From Trichaptum fuscoviolaceum (taxonomy: Eukaryota > Basidiomycota > Agaricomycetes > Hymenochaetales > Trichaptaceae), in contig CAJSYZ010000007.1 of assembly GCA_910574455.1 (NCBI GenBank), forward strand, positions 1,364,001 to 1,428,000: 64,000 nt of DNA, in the 5' to 3' direction. The notes below the pieces were generated by a model. It did not search any database. It was given only the letters and a program-made list of their open reading frames with translations, and had not been told where the DNA came from. The stretch's first letter is position 1. Every line of letters starts with the position of its first letter. Of this stretch, positions 24,328 to 35,463 are shown one piece after another. The translations under genes and the position numbers were made by a program.

Positions 24328-27300
24328 ATGTTATCCGCAACGAACAGGGATGTACCTCGGGCACCTTCACGCTCATCGTCTATGAAACCTCCTCCTCCAC
24401 GTTTCCCGCTCATGACCCCCTCCGCATCACCACCTGTTCAGAGGCCTCTTGGTAGGAACTACGACGGTCCATCACCAATAAAAAGGCAGAGGATGACCTC
24501 GGAGGCTCCTGCTATAATGAGATCAGGTTCTTGTTCCAGTACGAGGAGCCGGTCGCTCGGACCCACCTCTTTCTCTTTACCATCGCCAGCACTCTCCATT
24601 GAGCACGCTGTGGACCAAGTGGAAGATCTGCACGCTGCACGTCGGGCTAGCTCGTTCAAAGTGCTCCACGTGTGGTCTCAACTGGCAGAGAAGTATGCTA
24701 AGCCTCTGGACGAAGACGATATTGTGGACCTAGAAAGCGAAACAATCATTAAGGACTATGGTGTTCTTCGCTCTTCAACTAATACTTGGGATATAGGCTG
24801 CTTTGCTGATGACCACGAGAATGAACGGCAGCAAATCGCCTCGGAGGACGAACCCGATGAACTCGATGCATTCGCTGAGACCGCCTCTCGTTCCGAGACG
24901 GATGGAGAAGAGGATGACCTAGAACTAGCTCGACAGCAGCTGCGGCTACCACCAGTTCGAGAGCTTGACCCTGCAGATGCTGCAGACCTGGCTGAGTTCA
25001 TGGAGGCGGAACGGCGTCGGAAGGAATTGTTTGGAGATATCGATGAGGAATCTGATCGACGAAGTACAACTTCTCGCTCCGAGGTTGAATACGAAGAAGA
25101 GGAGGGAGTTGATGGTGGGTTTAAGACCCAAGGTGAGGAAACTCACCTTGAAGACGAAGATGACGCAAACCAAGGGGCATGGGAGGATAGCGACGACGAA
25201 GGAGAGTATGTTGAAGTATACGAGGACTGTCAATTAAGTCTGCGGGGAGAGGAAGACGGTAAACGCTTTCGTGCGGAAGCGATGGAGCGCAGTGAATCCA
25301 TTCTCAGTGGTTCCCCTGAAATTGATTTCATCGACCTTAGTACAGCAGACTCTGATGAGGGTGAAGATGGGAACATCCAGGATTACGCAGCAGCAGAAGA
25401 TGACAAGGAGGAATTGGACTACTCGAGTGAAGCAGCGGAGAACCTTGTGGAAGAAGAGGCCGAATCTGACGATGAATTGGGTGGTTGGGATCAGGACGAA
25501 GGAACTGTCGTATATGAACTTGCGGACCCGGAGATTGTTGAGATCGAAGATGGGGATGAAGACCTTGCTGTCGAAAGTGATAGACAGGCTGCTGCTTCCA
25601 CCGGTAAATCTGACTCCAAGCGTGGCACTAGTACAAAACAGACAACGAAAAGAAGACCTGCAGCTTCCCGCAATCCCCCTCAAGAAACTAAGACACAGCG
25701 GAAGACGACCGAGAAAGCTTCATCGTCATCGCCAGCTGCTGCTCTTAAACCCGTTCAGCTCAACACGCCACCTCGCTCATCATCTTTTGGCCCTAAGCCA
25801 CACGCTGCAAGGGTTGCAACCTCCAATTCACGCCGGCGCAAAAAGAGTTCTTCGCCTAAAAGGACTACACAAAGTGCACTAACACCTCCGTCAAAAGCTG
25901 TTCCCTTCATGCGGGATGATTCACAGGATGATTCTGAGCTTCCATCCAAGCTTGAAAAGACTTCAATTTCGAATGCAGTGAGTCCAGCAAGGAAGCCGAG
26001 GCCCTCTTCGAATGTGTTTATTGATTTGCCTTCTTTGAAGCTTGAGATGGCCCCTAACTCGCCCAAATCAACACCAAAAACGCATAGGCGATCATCTCGG
26101 AGGAACCAATATTCTGACGAGGTATCTGACGGCTCGGCCGCGGTACTATCCTCGAATAAATTGACACGGAAGGGGAAGGAAAAGGCTGTCGATTTACCCA
26201 AAGTCGGGCCCGCTCGAAAGGCCTTGCAAGCGTCACCCTCGACAATGGTGAGGCATCCACTTGCCAATTCTCCATCAAATACCCCGAAAGACGTCAGAAG
26301 ATATGACTCGGTGGACTCCTATTCATCCACTAGAAAGCGAAGACGAGAGTCTACGCCGCCTTATGTTGTGGAGGTAGAAGAATATAACACCACAGATGCC
26401 TTACGCAAAGATGAGGAGCACCAACGGTCTCTTTCTGTCTCCATCAGCCCCAGTCCCCCACCGTTTAGATCGTCCGTTCGGGATAGGGCTGGCACTTCAT
26501 CGTCAAATCTTTACCCACATGATAACGAAAGTCGATATGGTACGTTCGACTATTTTTATCGCGGGCCTCGTTGTCCTCAATCATGTTTTCGTCAGTTGAT
26601 CAAGAAGCTGGCCCTAGCACACGGTATCGACAAGCCTCTCAACTCCTTGACTCACAATCTCGGCGTCGTAATCGCTCTTATAGACCAGATTCTCCCTCCC
26701 CACCCATTCAACGGAGTCGTTCTCATTCTCGTTCTCATTCACATCACCAGTCAAGCTCTTCTGATGACGGTCAAACACCGCGTGGAGAAAGCCGGAGGCA
26801 CGAACAAAGTACTTCAAATGTATATCAACAACCATCTTCGCTACCGACAACTAGTCTGCAGGCCCCAGAGGCTCAGTTCCACCTGGCTCAAATTGCGCAG
26901 AACTTACAGAACCTCACAGCACTACTGGGAGGCTCGCTAAGTAATGGACAGTCACCCCTTTCACAACTGGGAGACCTGACTCAATCTTCTTGGCGAACAA
27001 ATACACCTCAACATCCACGTACTCCCCAGCATCCTCGACACCAAGTCCTTCAAACCCCGCAATCCGTCGCGACAGCGCCTCCTACTTCTTCACCTGTTGG
27101 CTCCGATTACTCTGACCAGCCCTCTTCGTCACCTATCAAATACTATTCTCACGAGCGCGGGCGGTCTAGGTCAGTTGTGGAAAAGGATTCCCCGCGACGC
27201 CCCAAATCAGCTATGCGTGATCGCAGTCGATCATCCAGAGTCAGGACTTTGACGCGTCGGGTTTCGTTTTCTTCGCCAGAGGCTATTCATATCGATGACG

Positions 27301-27611
27301 ATACTTGCGTACGCCAGCTGTCAGAGATCGACGATGTCGATCCGGTTGTCGATGACTGGAGTCCTCGCCTCAAAGGACACGACCGTTACGATAACCCTTA
27401 CCCTTCCTCAACCTCTAGTAACACTCCAAATCGTAGAGGCAATACGAGGGCTGAAACTCCTGGCCCTCCCAGCGACTTACATTCTTCCCATCGATCCTTG
27501 TCCCACTCTCATACCGCGGACGACAATTCTATTCGTGATGATTGGCACCGTAGGCCACGAACACCATCTCATTCTCATTCTGTGAATTCGGAAAGAGAGC
27601 GCCACCGATAG
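24328..27611 (+). CDS. Probable Scm3/HJURP-domain CENP-A chaperone
   Basis: Two exons, 24328-26539 and 26596-27611, with a 56-nt intron (GTACGT..GTCAG), give a 1075-residue protein. Around residues 105-155 lies a motif matching my recollection of the Scm3 consensus: FKVLHVWSQLAEKYAKPL, an acidic DEDDIVDLES, then IIKDYGVLRS (aromatic/KY helix, DEIDL, IV-D-G-L). Scm3/HJURP proteins bring CENP-A/H4 to the centromere. The rest is disordered: a long acidic region (about residues 170-430), Ser/Pro/Lys stretches with basic clusters, and a Ser/Arg/His-rich tail (RSRSHSRSHSHHQ). A second in-frame Met at 24382 could also be the start. Without a profile search the assignment rests on one short motif, so it could instead be an unrelated nuclear acidic protein. 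Confidence 0.65.
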
Positions 27612-27772
27612 ACCTTAAATTTCTTAGACTGTTGTATTTTGGCTTTTGTTTCTTCGGCTCTCGATATTCTTGTACCGATTTCCACATTGTATTGGAGATT
27701 CTGCGTGTTATTCTGTTTAGTTGGAGCCGACTGCTGCACCAAACTTCAAAATTGCTTGTTTTAGGCAATCAC

Positions 27773-27781
27773 TGGCATGAC
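27773..27781 (+). repeat. Left target-site duplication (9 bp)
   Basis: TGGCATGAC directly abuts the left terminal inverted repeat and is repeated exactly at 28384-28392 on the other side of the element. Confidence 0.88.
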
Positions 27782-27951
27782 CAGTCTCCTACACAGACCC
27801 TCCCGCGGTTCGGAAGAGGCCGAAGCCTCAGGGTCCATGTAAAGTTGAGGGGGACCCTTTCCTCCCGTCAGGGAGGGTCTGACATAAAACATTTTGCCGA
27901 GGCCCCGAACATTGTCAGGGTTTACCTCCCGCCCACCGTTTTCGTGGGAAC
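27782..27951 (+). repeat. Left terminal inverted repeat
   Basis: Perfect reverse complement of the right arm over 27782-27908, then diverged pairing (for example GTCAGGGTTTA against GTCAGGGTCCA) ending at GTGGGAAC at 27944-27951. Confidence 0.88.
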
Positions 27952-28130
27952 ATTATTCTTGAGCATATGTCATGGTTACAAAATAAATTCATTGAAATCA
28001 CAGAGTTTTGCATGCCAGCTACATGGGTTTAAGAGTATAGAATAGCATATGTTAGTTGAACAAGAAGATCCAGCTGGTGCATCATTTGACAAAGCTCTCT
28101 GTGCCACTATCGAAGTTCCCGCACTCCGAC

Positions 28131-28383
28131 GTTCCCACGGTGAATGGTGGTCGGCGATGGACCCTGACGATGCTCGGGGCCTCGGCAAAATGTTTTATGT
28201 CAGACCCTCCCTGACGGGAGGAAAGGGTCCCCCTCAACTTTACATGGACCCTGAGGCTTCGGCCTCTTCCGAACCGCGGGAGGGTCTGTGTAGGAGACGG
28301 GAGGAAAGGGTCCCCCTCAACTTTACATGGACCCTGAGGCTTCGGCCTCTTCCGAACCGCGGGAGGGTCTGTGTAGGAGACTG
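28131..28383 (-). repeat. Right terminal inverted repeat with internal duplication
   Basis: Reverse complement of the left arm, starting inside at GTTCCCAC (28131) and ending ...GTAGGAGACTG at 28383. It is 83 bp longer than the left arm because of a direct duplication. Confidence 0.88.
28213..28378 (+). repeat. 83-bp direct tandem duplication in the right arm
   Basis: Copies at 28213-28295 and 28296-28378 are identical by eye, each beginning GACGGGAGGAAAGGG and ending GTGTAGGA or GTGTAGGAG. The left arm has one copy. The short GAC/GAGAC match at the junction suggests slippage or repair after insertion, or a variant already present in the source element. Confidence 0.88.
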
Positions 28384-28392
28384 TGGCATGAC
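28384..28392 (+). repeat. Right target-site duplication (9 bp)
   Basis: Exact copy of TGGCATGAC found at 27773-27781, directly next to the right end of the element. Confidence 0.88.
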
Positions 28393-28464
28393 ATGCTCGG
28401 ACTGTAACTTCACCTGTTTCTTTAGCAAATATGCATTCATTTGTCCACTGGATTCCTCGTTTGA

Positions 28465-30423
28465 ATGGCCAATTTCTCGACTAACAGAAGCCTTCTGAAT
28501 CCCAACTTTGAAGGCTATAAGCTTTCTGCGCTCGAGCAAGATGACTTCGTGAGGCGGTTCCGCTTGAACTCGAAACCAACACAGGCCACTGTTTCAGGGC
28601 GAACGAAGACACCTCTCTCATTTGAAGAAGTCCAATCACGCATAACACACAATCATCTCTCGATATCATACGATGGAAGCCATGCAATTTTTGTTGATGA
28701 AGAACTGAAAGTAATCAGAGTGACTGTGGATTCAGTGCGTAGTCTTTACGATTCATCGTGCACCGTTCTCACTTACATGTTTGTACAGGACGAATCTCCC
28801 AGTTTTGAAGAGATCTGTGAGATTCCAAGGAATATTGATACACAGAGTCAGATTTACGACCAGCATCACGAGTATCCTTCTGCGTACTCCCTTCCCAATC
28901 ATATTTGGCTGGTTTCTGATGGCTTCGGTCTACTTCATGTCTTGGACACACATATTGAAGAGCCAGAGAAGCGCATCATCGCTTCTTATTCCCTACAAGA
29001 GCCAAGTGGAGGTAGCGTTGCTCCATTCAAAATCCACTATAGTCGGTTGGCCTCGGAGGAAACGGTTACTTGTGTTCTGTCGAGTCGGCATACAGATAGC
29101 TCAACTCCGCTCAACAAACAGGCAGCACAATTTGATCTCTGGATTGCTTCGGTCCCTCTGAACACACTTGCAAAAAGTCCAGGATCTCTGGACATCATCT
29201 GGCATGGCAAGGGAGAAGACGTGCCTGTCTGGGCAAGCTATGATGACTCCCGCTCATCATTCTGCATTGCCGGTCGAGGAATGTATCGACAGGTGGACGT
29301 AGCACCTCCGCCTTCCTACGAACCTAAGCCTGAAGAGATTGCACCAATTCCGCGAGCAAACGAGATAATTCCTGATGGTCCTACCAAGCCACCTCCCTAC
29401 TCCTGGACGCAGACCTCTGATTCCGTCACTATCGCATTTCCTCTTCCGTCAAATGTCCCGAAGTCTGCTATCCATGTTACTCTTACTGCAAAGACGGTAT
29501 CACTGCTCATAAAGCACGAACTCCCACTCGGTGGTTTCACGATGGAACTTCCACGTCTTTCACTCAAACAGTGGTGGGATTCAATCAGCCCTTCCACCAG
29601 TTTCTGGACATGGGATCGTGAGGCTGACAAGCAGTTCGGGCTGTTGACATTACACTTGGACAAAGCCCATGAGGGAGTGCGCTGGACTCATGTATTTTCG
29701 ACTGTGGGGAACAAAACATCCAGCGAAGTGACGGACCCGACAGATATAGAAGTACCTGAAACACTCGACCCCAACGAACTCCATCAGATCAGGGAAGCGT
29801 TAGAGAAGTACACAAGCGCTCTTCAGACGGGTGATGATGCAAGTGGTCTGGGGCTCGGAAGAGGAATGCCGAGTCTGGCAGAAGGAGAACTAGATGAAGC
29901 AGTGGATGCTGACGTTGGTAGGAAGTTCTGGGTTACATGGATTGGCATAGACGGGATAACCCCGAGTTGGGCAGGAGAAGAGGGCGTCCCATCCTATCTT
30001 TTGTCCACGCCGATTCCTGGACTACACGAGAATACTCTGGTTGTCAAAAATAACATTGATGGCTTGTTGTTCTTGCTACCTCCGGCCACAGAAGGCGTAT
30101 CGTCAAGCGGATGGAAACATGCGTCTACTTATCCAGCGCTCGCGTTCGTGCTCGCGTCGAAAAGAGACACTCGCTTTATCTATCACACGTCGAAAAAAGC
30201 TGTCCTCGCATTTGAAAGCGGGTCGAGTTTCGGGAGTGGCAATCTGTACATATATCGCGGTGCGAGGACGACGGAAAACTCAGCAAAACAAGCCATATTG
30301 AAGATCAGTGGCGGAACCTCGGGCGCTTTACTGGGTGTTGGTGCATTGAGGAGACAAGACCAGGGCTTCTTTTTGTGTTGTTTGTGTGAGCAAGAGTTAT
30401 TACTCGTAAAGGATATCCTATGA
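28465..30423 (+). CDS. NudC-domain-containing protein 1 (NUDCD1-like)
   Basis: Two exons, 28465-28734 and 28789-30423, with a 54-nt intron that is in frame if retained; the spliced product is 634 residues. The N-terminal half has beta-propeller-like segments (HIWLVSDGFGLLHVLDTHI and VPVWASYDDSRSSFCIAGRGMY). A central CS/p23-type domain begins at PPYSWTQTSDSVTIAFPL and includes AIHVTLTAKTVSLLI and a Trp-rich WWDSISPSTSFWTWD. A second part follows (KFWVTWIGIDGI... and LLFLLPP). This order matches NUDCD1 (CML66). NudC-family proteins act as Hsp90-linked cochaperones for propeller clients and dynein regulators, so a cochaperone role is inferred. The transposon ends 72 bp upstream of the ATG, so the native proximal promoter has been displaced. 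Confidence 0.88.
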   Translation: MANFSTNRSLLNPNFEGYKLSALEQDDFVRRFRLNSKPTQATVSGRTKTPLSFEEVQSRITHNHLSISYDGSHAIFVDEELKVIRVTVDSVRSLYDSSCTVLTYMFVQDESPSFEEICEIPRNIDTQSQIYDQHHEYPSAYSLPNHIWLVSDGFGLLHVLDTHIEEPEKRIIASYSLQEPSGGSVAPFKIHYSRLASEETVTCVLSSRHTDSSTPLNKQAAQFDLWIASVPLNTLAKSPGSLDIIWHGKGEDVPVWASYDDSRSSFCIAGRGMYRQVDVAPPPSYEPKPEEIAPIPRANEIIPDGPTKPPPYSWTQTSDSVTIAFPLPSNVPKSAIHVTLTAKTVSLLIKHELPLGGFTMELPRLSLKQWWDSISPSTSFWTWDREADKQFGLLTLHLDKAHEGVRWTHVFSTVGNKTSSEVTDPTDIEVPETLDPNELHQIREALEKYTSALQTGDDASGLGLGRGMPSLAEGELDEAVDADVGRKFWVTWIGIDGITPSWAGEEGVPSYLLSTPIPGLHENTLVVKNNIDGLLFLLPPATEGVSSSGWKHASTYPALAFVLASKRDTRFIYHTSKKAVLAFESGSSFGSGNLYIYRGARTTENSAKQAILKISGGTSGALLGVGALRRQDQGFFLCCLCEQELLLVKDIL

Positions 30424-30822
30424 TTAGGGAAATCGTTGCCTCTCACTCGCTCTAGTTTTCACTCGTCATGTATCGCACAAAGATGTAAGACATACAAGAA
30501 GTTTGTTCAAGTATACAACGAATTGTAACATCGGTCCGGAATGAGCATTTGAACGATACAGAGATTAGAGCACCTGCCCACGCAACTTTGCAGAATAAAT
30601 AAGAGGATAAAAGGAAAAAGGAAAGGAAATGAGACGCGATCACAATGGGTATGAACACATGTGAGTACCAGGATACCCCAAGTCATCGGACAGAGTAATG
30701 AAGAGATAACGAAATACAAACAGACGATAAGAAAAACATCAGTACGAGAGGAATATGCACTTGTCCTTCCCGAATGAAGGAGATGCGTTATTTAACACTT
30801 GCATACAAAACATCCCATAGCA
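30424..30822. other. Convergent 3' spacer
   Basis: The NUDCD1-like and PP2C genes end towards each other with 399 bp between stop codons. No gene is present; both 3' UTRs probably fill it and may overlap. Confidence 0.6.
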
Positions 30823-33356
30823 TCAACCCTTTAACGGGCTCTCACTCGCATCGAGTAAACCTTCAGCTTTTACAGCAGGAGAAGCTTCGTCCCCTCCTGG
30901 CGTTGAGCTTAGTTGTTTAACTTTGCCGTTAGGAAGCGGCGCTGGCGGAGGCGGTGTCTCACCCCCTGCCTGAGTAGACGCTGGAGTACCGTTTGCAAGT
31001 CGGCCAATCGTCATAGGCGGAGGTTTCGCAAGTCCACTCTCCTGAGCTCTCGCACCAAAGGCTTGCTGCGCCTCGTCGTCCTGGTCGCTCATCAATTGAT
31101 CCTCATCGTCGGACTCTTTCGACTGGAAGAGCTCCCGTGCAGTGTCACTGTCCTCGCCATCGCTAATCCGAGCACCCTCTGCATCGTTATCCTCGAAATC
31201 GTCGAGTTGCGCCCTAAGATTACGAGTGATATCACCACCCGGCGGACGCATACCTAGAGCAGCGAGGAATGCCTCATGAGAAGGTATAGTACGACGCTCC
31301 ATATCGTAATCGCCGTCGTCGCTTTCGTTGATATCGTCCTCATCAGAATCATCGCCTGAGAACATGAGTGTGCCATCATCCGCAACGATACCCGTGCTTG
31401 GATGGAAGGAGATCCCCGAACCCAGCAATGTCCGCGCAAAATTGAAGGCCCCTCCCCCTCTCCCAAAGCCTGAGTTGTCCCCTCCCTGGTCCTGTTCTCT
31501 ACGGTTGTCAAATGCTTGGCGACGTGCTTGAAAGGCCATCACTCGGCTTGGCGCATAGATTTGGGGCACTTCTAGAGGAGTATCGTACCCAATGTGCTTC
31601 TCAACGCGTTCCGCAATCCAATCGTACCATTGCTCCTTTGTCCGCCCATTCAGGAGGCCAACAATCATGATCGTCATATTATCACAGCCGATACCAGCAC
31701 CCGATGATGTGTCCGGTGCGAGGCAGAGATCACAAATGAACTCGCATATCTCTGGTAGCTCTTTGCGTTGGGAGATTTGTAGTCGGATAATATCAACGAC
31801 CTGCTGAGATGTTAAGCAATCCCAAATTCCTACAAGTTTACCGTTAGTAATGGTTTGAGTCAATTTGAATTTTATGAAATCATACCATCACAAGCGAGTA
31901 CCAAGAATTCGTCATCATCTGTGATTTGGTGCTCAGTCACATCCGGGTTAGCAGTTATGATTTGTTGTTCAGGTGACAGTGAATTGTTCTTTTTAAATAC
32001 GAAGTCTCCGATAGCCCGGGAAAGAGCCAAGTTTCCTGGTGTAAACTCATCAATGATGGTAATAGTCAAAGCTCAGGCCTTACGCACCGTTAACACGTCC
32101 GTATTCAATATATCCACCGGCATTTCGGATTCGCTCCACCTCAACTATTACCATACTCTTAGACAAAGAAACAGAGACAACTCTCAGGAAGACTCACTTT
32201 CATTTGAGGGCTTGTGATCAAAACTCAATGGCTTTACTTCCCCCTTCACACTTAGCACTGATCTAGAATCACCGGCATTTGCCTAGGGTGCGCATCATTC
32301 AAGATTACTGATTCCATCTCGTGCTTAGAATACGGGTACTTACAACGAAAATTTTGCGATCGTGAGTCACCAGCGCTGCAACCGCAGTACAACCAGAGGG
32401 ATCCCTGGAAAATGTTGGATCTTTCAAAAAACGACACACAAGCTGAGTCCGCAGAGACGGTAGGGAATGCATACTGACCAGAACTCACCGCTCTGAATGT
32501 CTTCGTCGGTGCCCAAAAATGCTTTTTTGAGCGCAGTACTGTAGTCCTTCTCATTGTACTCGGCCTCGGTCAATAATCGCTTATGAACATGCTCGCCGGA
32601 GTATTTTGCGACTGTGCTACCTGAAAGTACGAAGAGCCGATATCAGAGCCTGACTGATCTATTATGTTATTGACACGCACCGCCGTGACCATCATAGATA
32701 GCAAAGAATGCATTTTCTCCACCATTGTTAGAAAGTGACAACTCGATAGTATGCGCATCTTCCATTGCTGTAGAACAAAGTTGTTGAGTATCAGCACAAA
32801 CCACATATAGACCAGTACGAGAATCGTTTAAAAGCCGGTACAGTCAACGACAAAGTGAATGGCCTATCATCCATTATTCGTTCGCCACACGGAAGAGCCA
32901 GAGACCAGAATAATAGACCTTGTTTAAAGCGCGCATATGCTAGGAGCACCTCTATTTGGTCCTTACCATCCTTATGACGAGGGGCCGCTCAGCCAGGGCG
33001 TTAGCAATGCCCTCTACCACTCCCATGCAATGGATGTTCGACGATATGTCATAGCGCCCAGGGACACTGGTAAACTTTGCACGAGACTCACATATCCGCC
33101 AGCCTTGCATCTCCGACAGTCCATAAAGATAGCGATCATCTCCTCCTGATTTCGTATGTTTCTCGGTGTCTAGAAAGCCAACAAGCGGTCGATTAGCACT
33201 CGGGTGGGCATGACGGCGTGACCCCGACTCCTCTCAGGTCGACGGTTTCTCTAACCTGGTGACGATAATGTCTGACCCTATAAAGATGAAGTATACATTT
33301 GTGTCAGTTCTGCGTGTCTATCGGTAGGTAATACTGTTACGCGTAAGACATACCAT
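30823..33356 (-). CDS. PP2C protein phosphatase, Ptc2/Ptc3 type
   Basis: A metal-dependent Ser/Thr phosphatase built from many small exons. The first coding exon is the ATG alone (33356-33354), followed by an intron whose 3' end (TTTATAG) joins to GGT CAG ACA, giving MGQTLSSP, a fit to the N-myristoylation pattern (Gly2, Ser6). Then come SGGDDRYLYGLSEMQGWR, MEDAHTIEL, the metal-binding FFAIYDGHGG, GCTAVAALV, ANAGDSRSVLS, GNLALSRAIGDF, DEFLVLACDG(I/M)WD and GCDNMTIMIV, all canonical PP2C motifs. A long acidic tail of about 200 residues with Ser/Pro-rich ends follows. Ptc2/3 act in HOG MAP-kinase and DNA-damage checkpoint shut-off in yeast; that role is inferred by family here. All motif residues are present. 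Confidence 0.92.
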
Positions 33357-35463
33357 GGCTGGACGATCTTAATAACCCCAGTGAAGTTTTTGTTCCGACT
33401 GTGATGTCCTTGTGTTCACAAACGACTCCGATTCGCTTAGTTAACTTATTTGTCGTAAATGTGGGCGGTCTGGGATGAATTTGTTGAGGACGCGAAGCGT
33501 CGTGTGCCGGAAGTGTCAGGAGTGGAGGAGACAGAATTGAAGCCTAAAATTCCTCTGTCGCTGATTGCTAGTAGTATACCGTGTCGGGCTATGCAATGTT
33601 TGTTGGTGTTGTGCTTAACTCAATACACAACCCCAAGCCTCAAAATTGCTTCTTGCCCTTCTACCACGATGTGTACAGGTCAGGCTGCTTTCATGAACCC
33701 TTCCATCACCCTCATCGCCTCTGAGGACCCTCTATATATTATCCTGATAGTACAGCAACTCCTCGTACTCGAGAATTTTTCATCAGTGTCCATTTATACG
33801 CGTTTCCTTGGTTAACCTCCGCATTCTCCGCACCATTCCATACCTGTCTAGAGGTGGATTTCTCTCTCTCAGAAGGCTTCGTGTGCAGTCTAATCATTAG
33901 GCAAGCTACGACCTTCATTGTCCTCTAATGACTGCGTTTGATCTCTGATTGTGGTACTTCGGTCACGGGGAACTTCCGCAGTCTGGAGCACGGTCGACCA
34001 CTTTCCGAATCCGTGTCCTTCCCCCCACAACTTTGGCCTTACACCAAAAGCGTCTGCTCCCGGCTAGATCCATCTTGCTGGCTGTATTTTGGTATACTGT
34101 CGGTAGCCAGAACCTATGGTTACGTAGTGCTGTTGTCGATCTTTTCAGCAAACCATATGACTTTTCCTAATTCGAATACAAAATGGCCTGGAGGCGATGT
34201 ACTCAAGTTGCGATCGAATGCTATGCAGCCTGAGTGTACAGGCGTCCATTCATTGATTAATATTAACGACTGAATCCGAATCTAAACTTGCTCCCCCCGG
34301 AAGTTGGTGATATCTTGGGTTTTCTGTTAAATTGATGTTTGTAATACCACCTATGCATGGTTTATTCTATGCAACATTGCTGATATCGTTTCCGGATCTC
34401 GGCTTGAAGGTGCTGGAGGTAGTTCAATCGTGTTTCCAACTGCTAGTGGGCAAGCTAACTTATTTCTGCAAACGGTCTTGGGGCATAGTCTTTAGTACTT
34501 ACGCAGAAGACTACTCCTACGAGCGATGCAGTAGCCCAAATCTTTACACAAGTTAAGTAATACATGGAGAATCACATTTTACGATGAGCTTGCACCCCTG
34601 ACAAACTTGACATTTATGAATAAGGGAGGATGAAACTTCAGTCTAAATAACATCTGTACTATGTAATACACGGCTTGATTATCGAAACCATGCAGGATAT
34701 GTATCATTAGACCACCATATGAAATCGGATATGTATACATACTTTGGGTGGTATGCAACAACTACATTTTGCTGATATCTATTAAAGCCCTTTCATTGGT
34801 AGACGATCATTACCGTTCTTTTGGCACAGAAAGAATACAACACTTCGAATTGATCCAAAGTATTCGATTGTCTGATTGTCTTGGCTGCAAATACTTTTTG
34901 TTCCACTTTCACTTGCTTCTCGGCCCCAGGTCTCGTTCATGTCCGATTCGCGTTCTCCTGAAAACGTCAAAGCAGACATTTCATGATGGTTTTGATGATG
35001 AGTTCAAGGGTCGGATCGACAGGATTGTCTCTCTCCTACGTTCAACCTGAAGGGCGACGATGTGTCGTGATTCCTGGTTTCCCCGGTGGGTTCGGATTGC
35101 CGATCCTCTCGAACATTATTCCCCCTTAAGGACCGAAAGAGGGTAATATATGTAAAGGACAGATAACTTTGCAATTGAAAGCTGCTTTGTCGCTTCCCAT
35201 CGTATATCCGACAGTGCCGGAACGAACATGAATAGCAGCGTGTGCGAACCGTACGGTGAAAGCAAGTGTTGTGAGTTCGTCGAGTTCCGCGTTTGGCTAT
35301 CAGAATTTGAGCAAAGGCTATAATGTATTCTGCAGAATGTCTCAATGGCAAGGAGTCTAACCTGGAGGATGAGTATAAAAGAACCAAGTCAGCAAGCTGG
35401 AATTGACATCTCAGAAGCACAGTAGTCTCCAGAGAACCACCCGATACAAGCCTCTCTATAAAC
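33357..35463. other. Intergenic region without a supported gene
   Basis: About 2.1 kb separate the phosphatase start from the secreted-protein start. A frame at 33459-33815 opens MWAVWDEFVEDAKRR and is briefly protein-like before becoming irregular. A frame at 33938-34273 and a minus-strand frame at 35004-35519 show no domain. I see no RNA gene or repeat. The right end contains the promoter of the secreted protein. Confidence 0.5.
35374..35380 (+). promoter_or_regulatory. TATA box of the secreted-protein gene
   Basis: TATAAAA lies 84 bp before the ATG at 35464, a normal distance for a TATA element plus short leader. A clear TATA box fits a regulated, strongly expressed gene and is not obvious before most neighbours. 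Confidence 0.6.

Larger units (their letters stand above)
27782..28383. mobile_element. Non-autonomous TIR DNA transposon (Mutator-like MITE)
   Basis: A 602-bp element bounded by inverted repeats beginning CAGTCTCCTACACAGACC and flanked by a perfect 9-bp target-site duplication. The arms match without a mismatch over 127 bp on the left (27782-27908), apart from an 83-bp extra copy in the right arm. They then match imperfectly to about 27951 and 28131. The roughly 180-bp centre (27952-28130) has no coding frame, so the element needs a transposase from elsewhere. Long inverted repeats plus a 9-bp duplication fit Mutator-like elements best; Merlin-type elements are an alternative. Perfect arms suggest a recent insertion. 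The right end lies 72 bp before the next target gene's ATG once the duplication is counted. The arms could fold into a long hairpin if transcribed. Confidence 0.88.
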
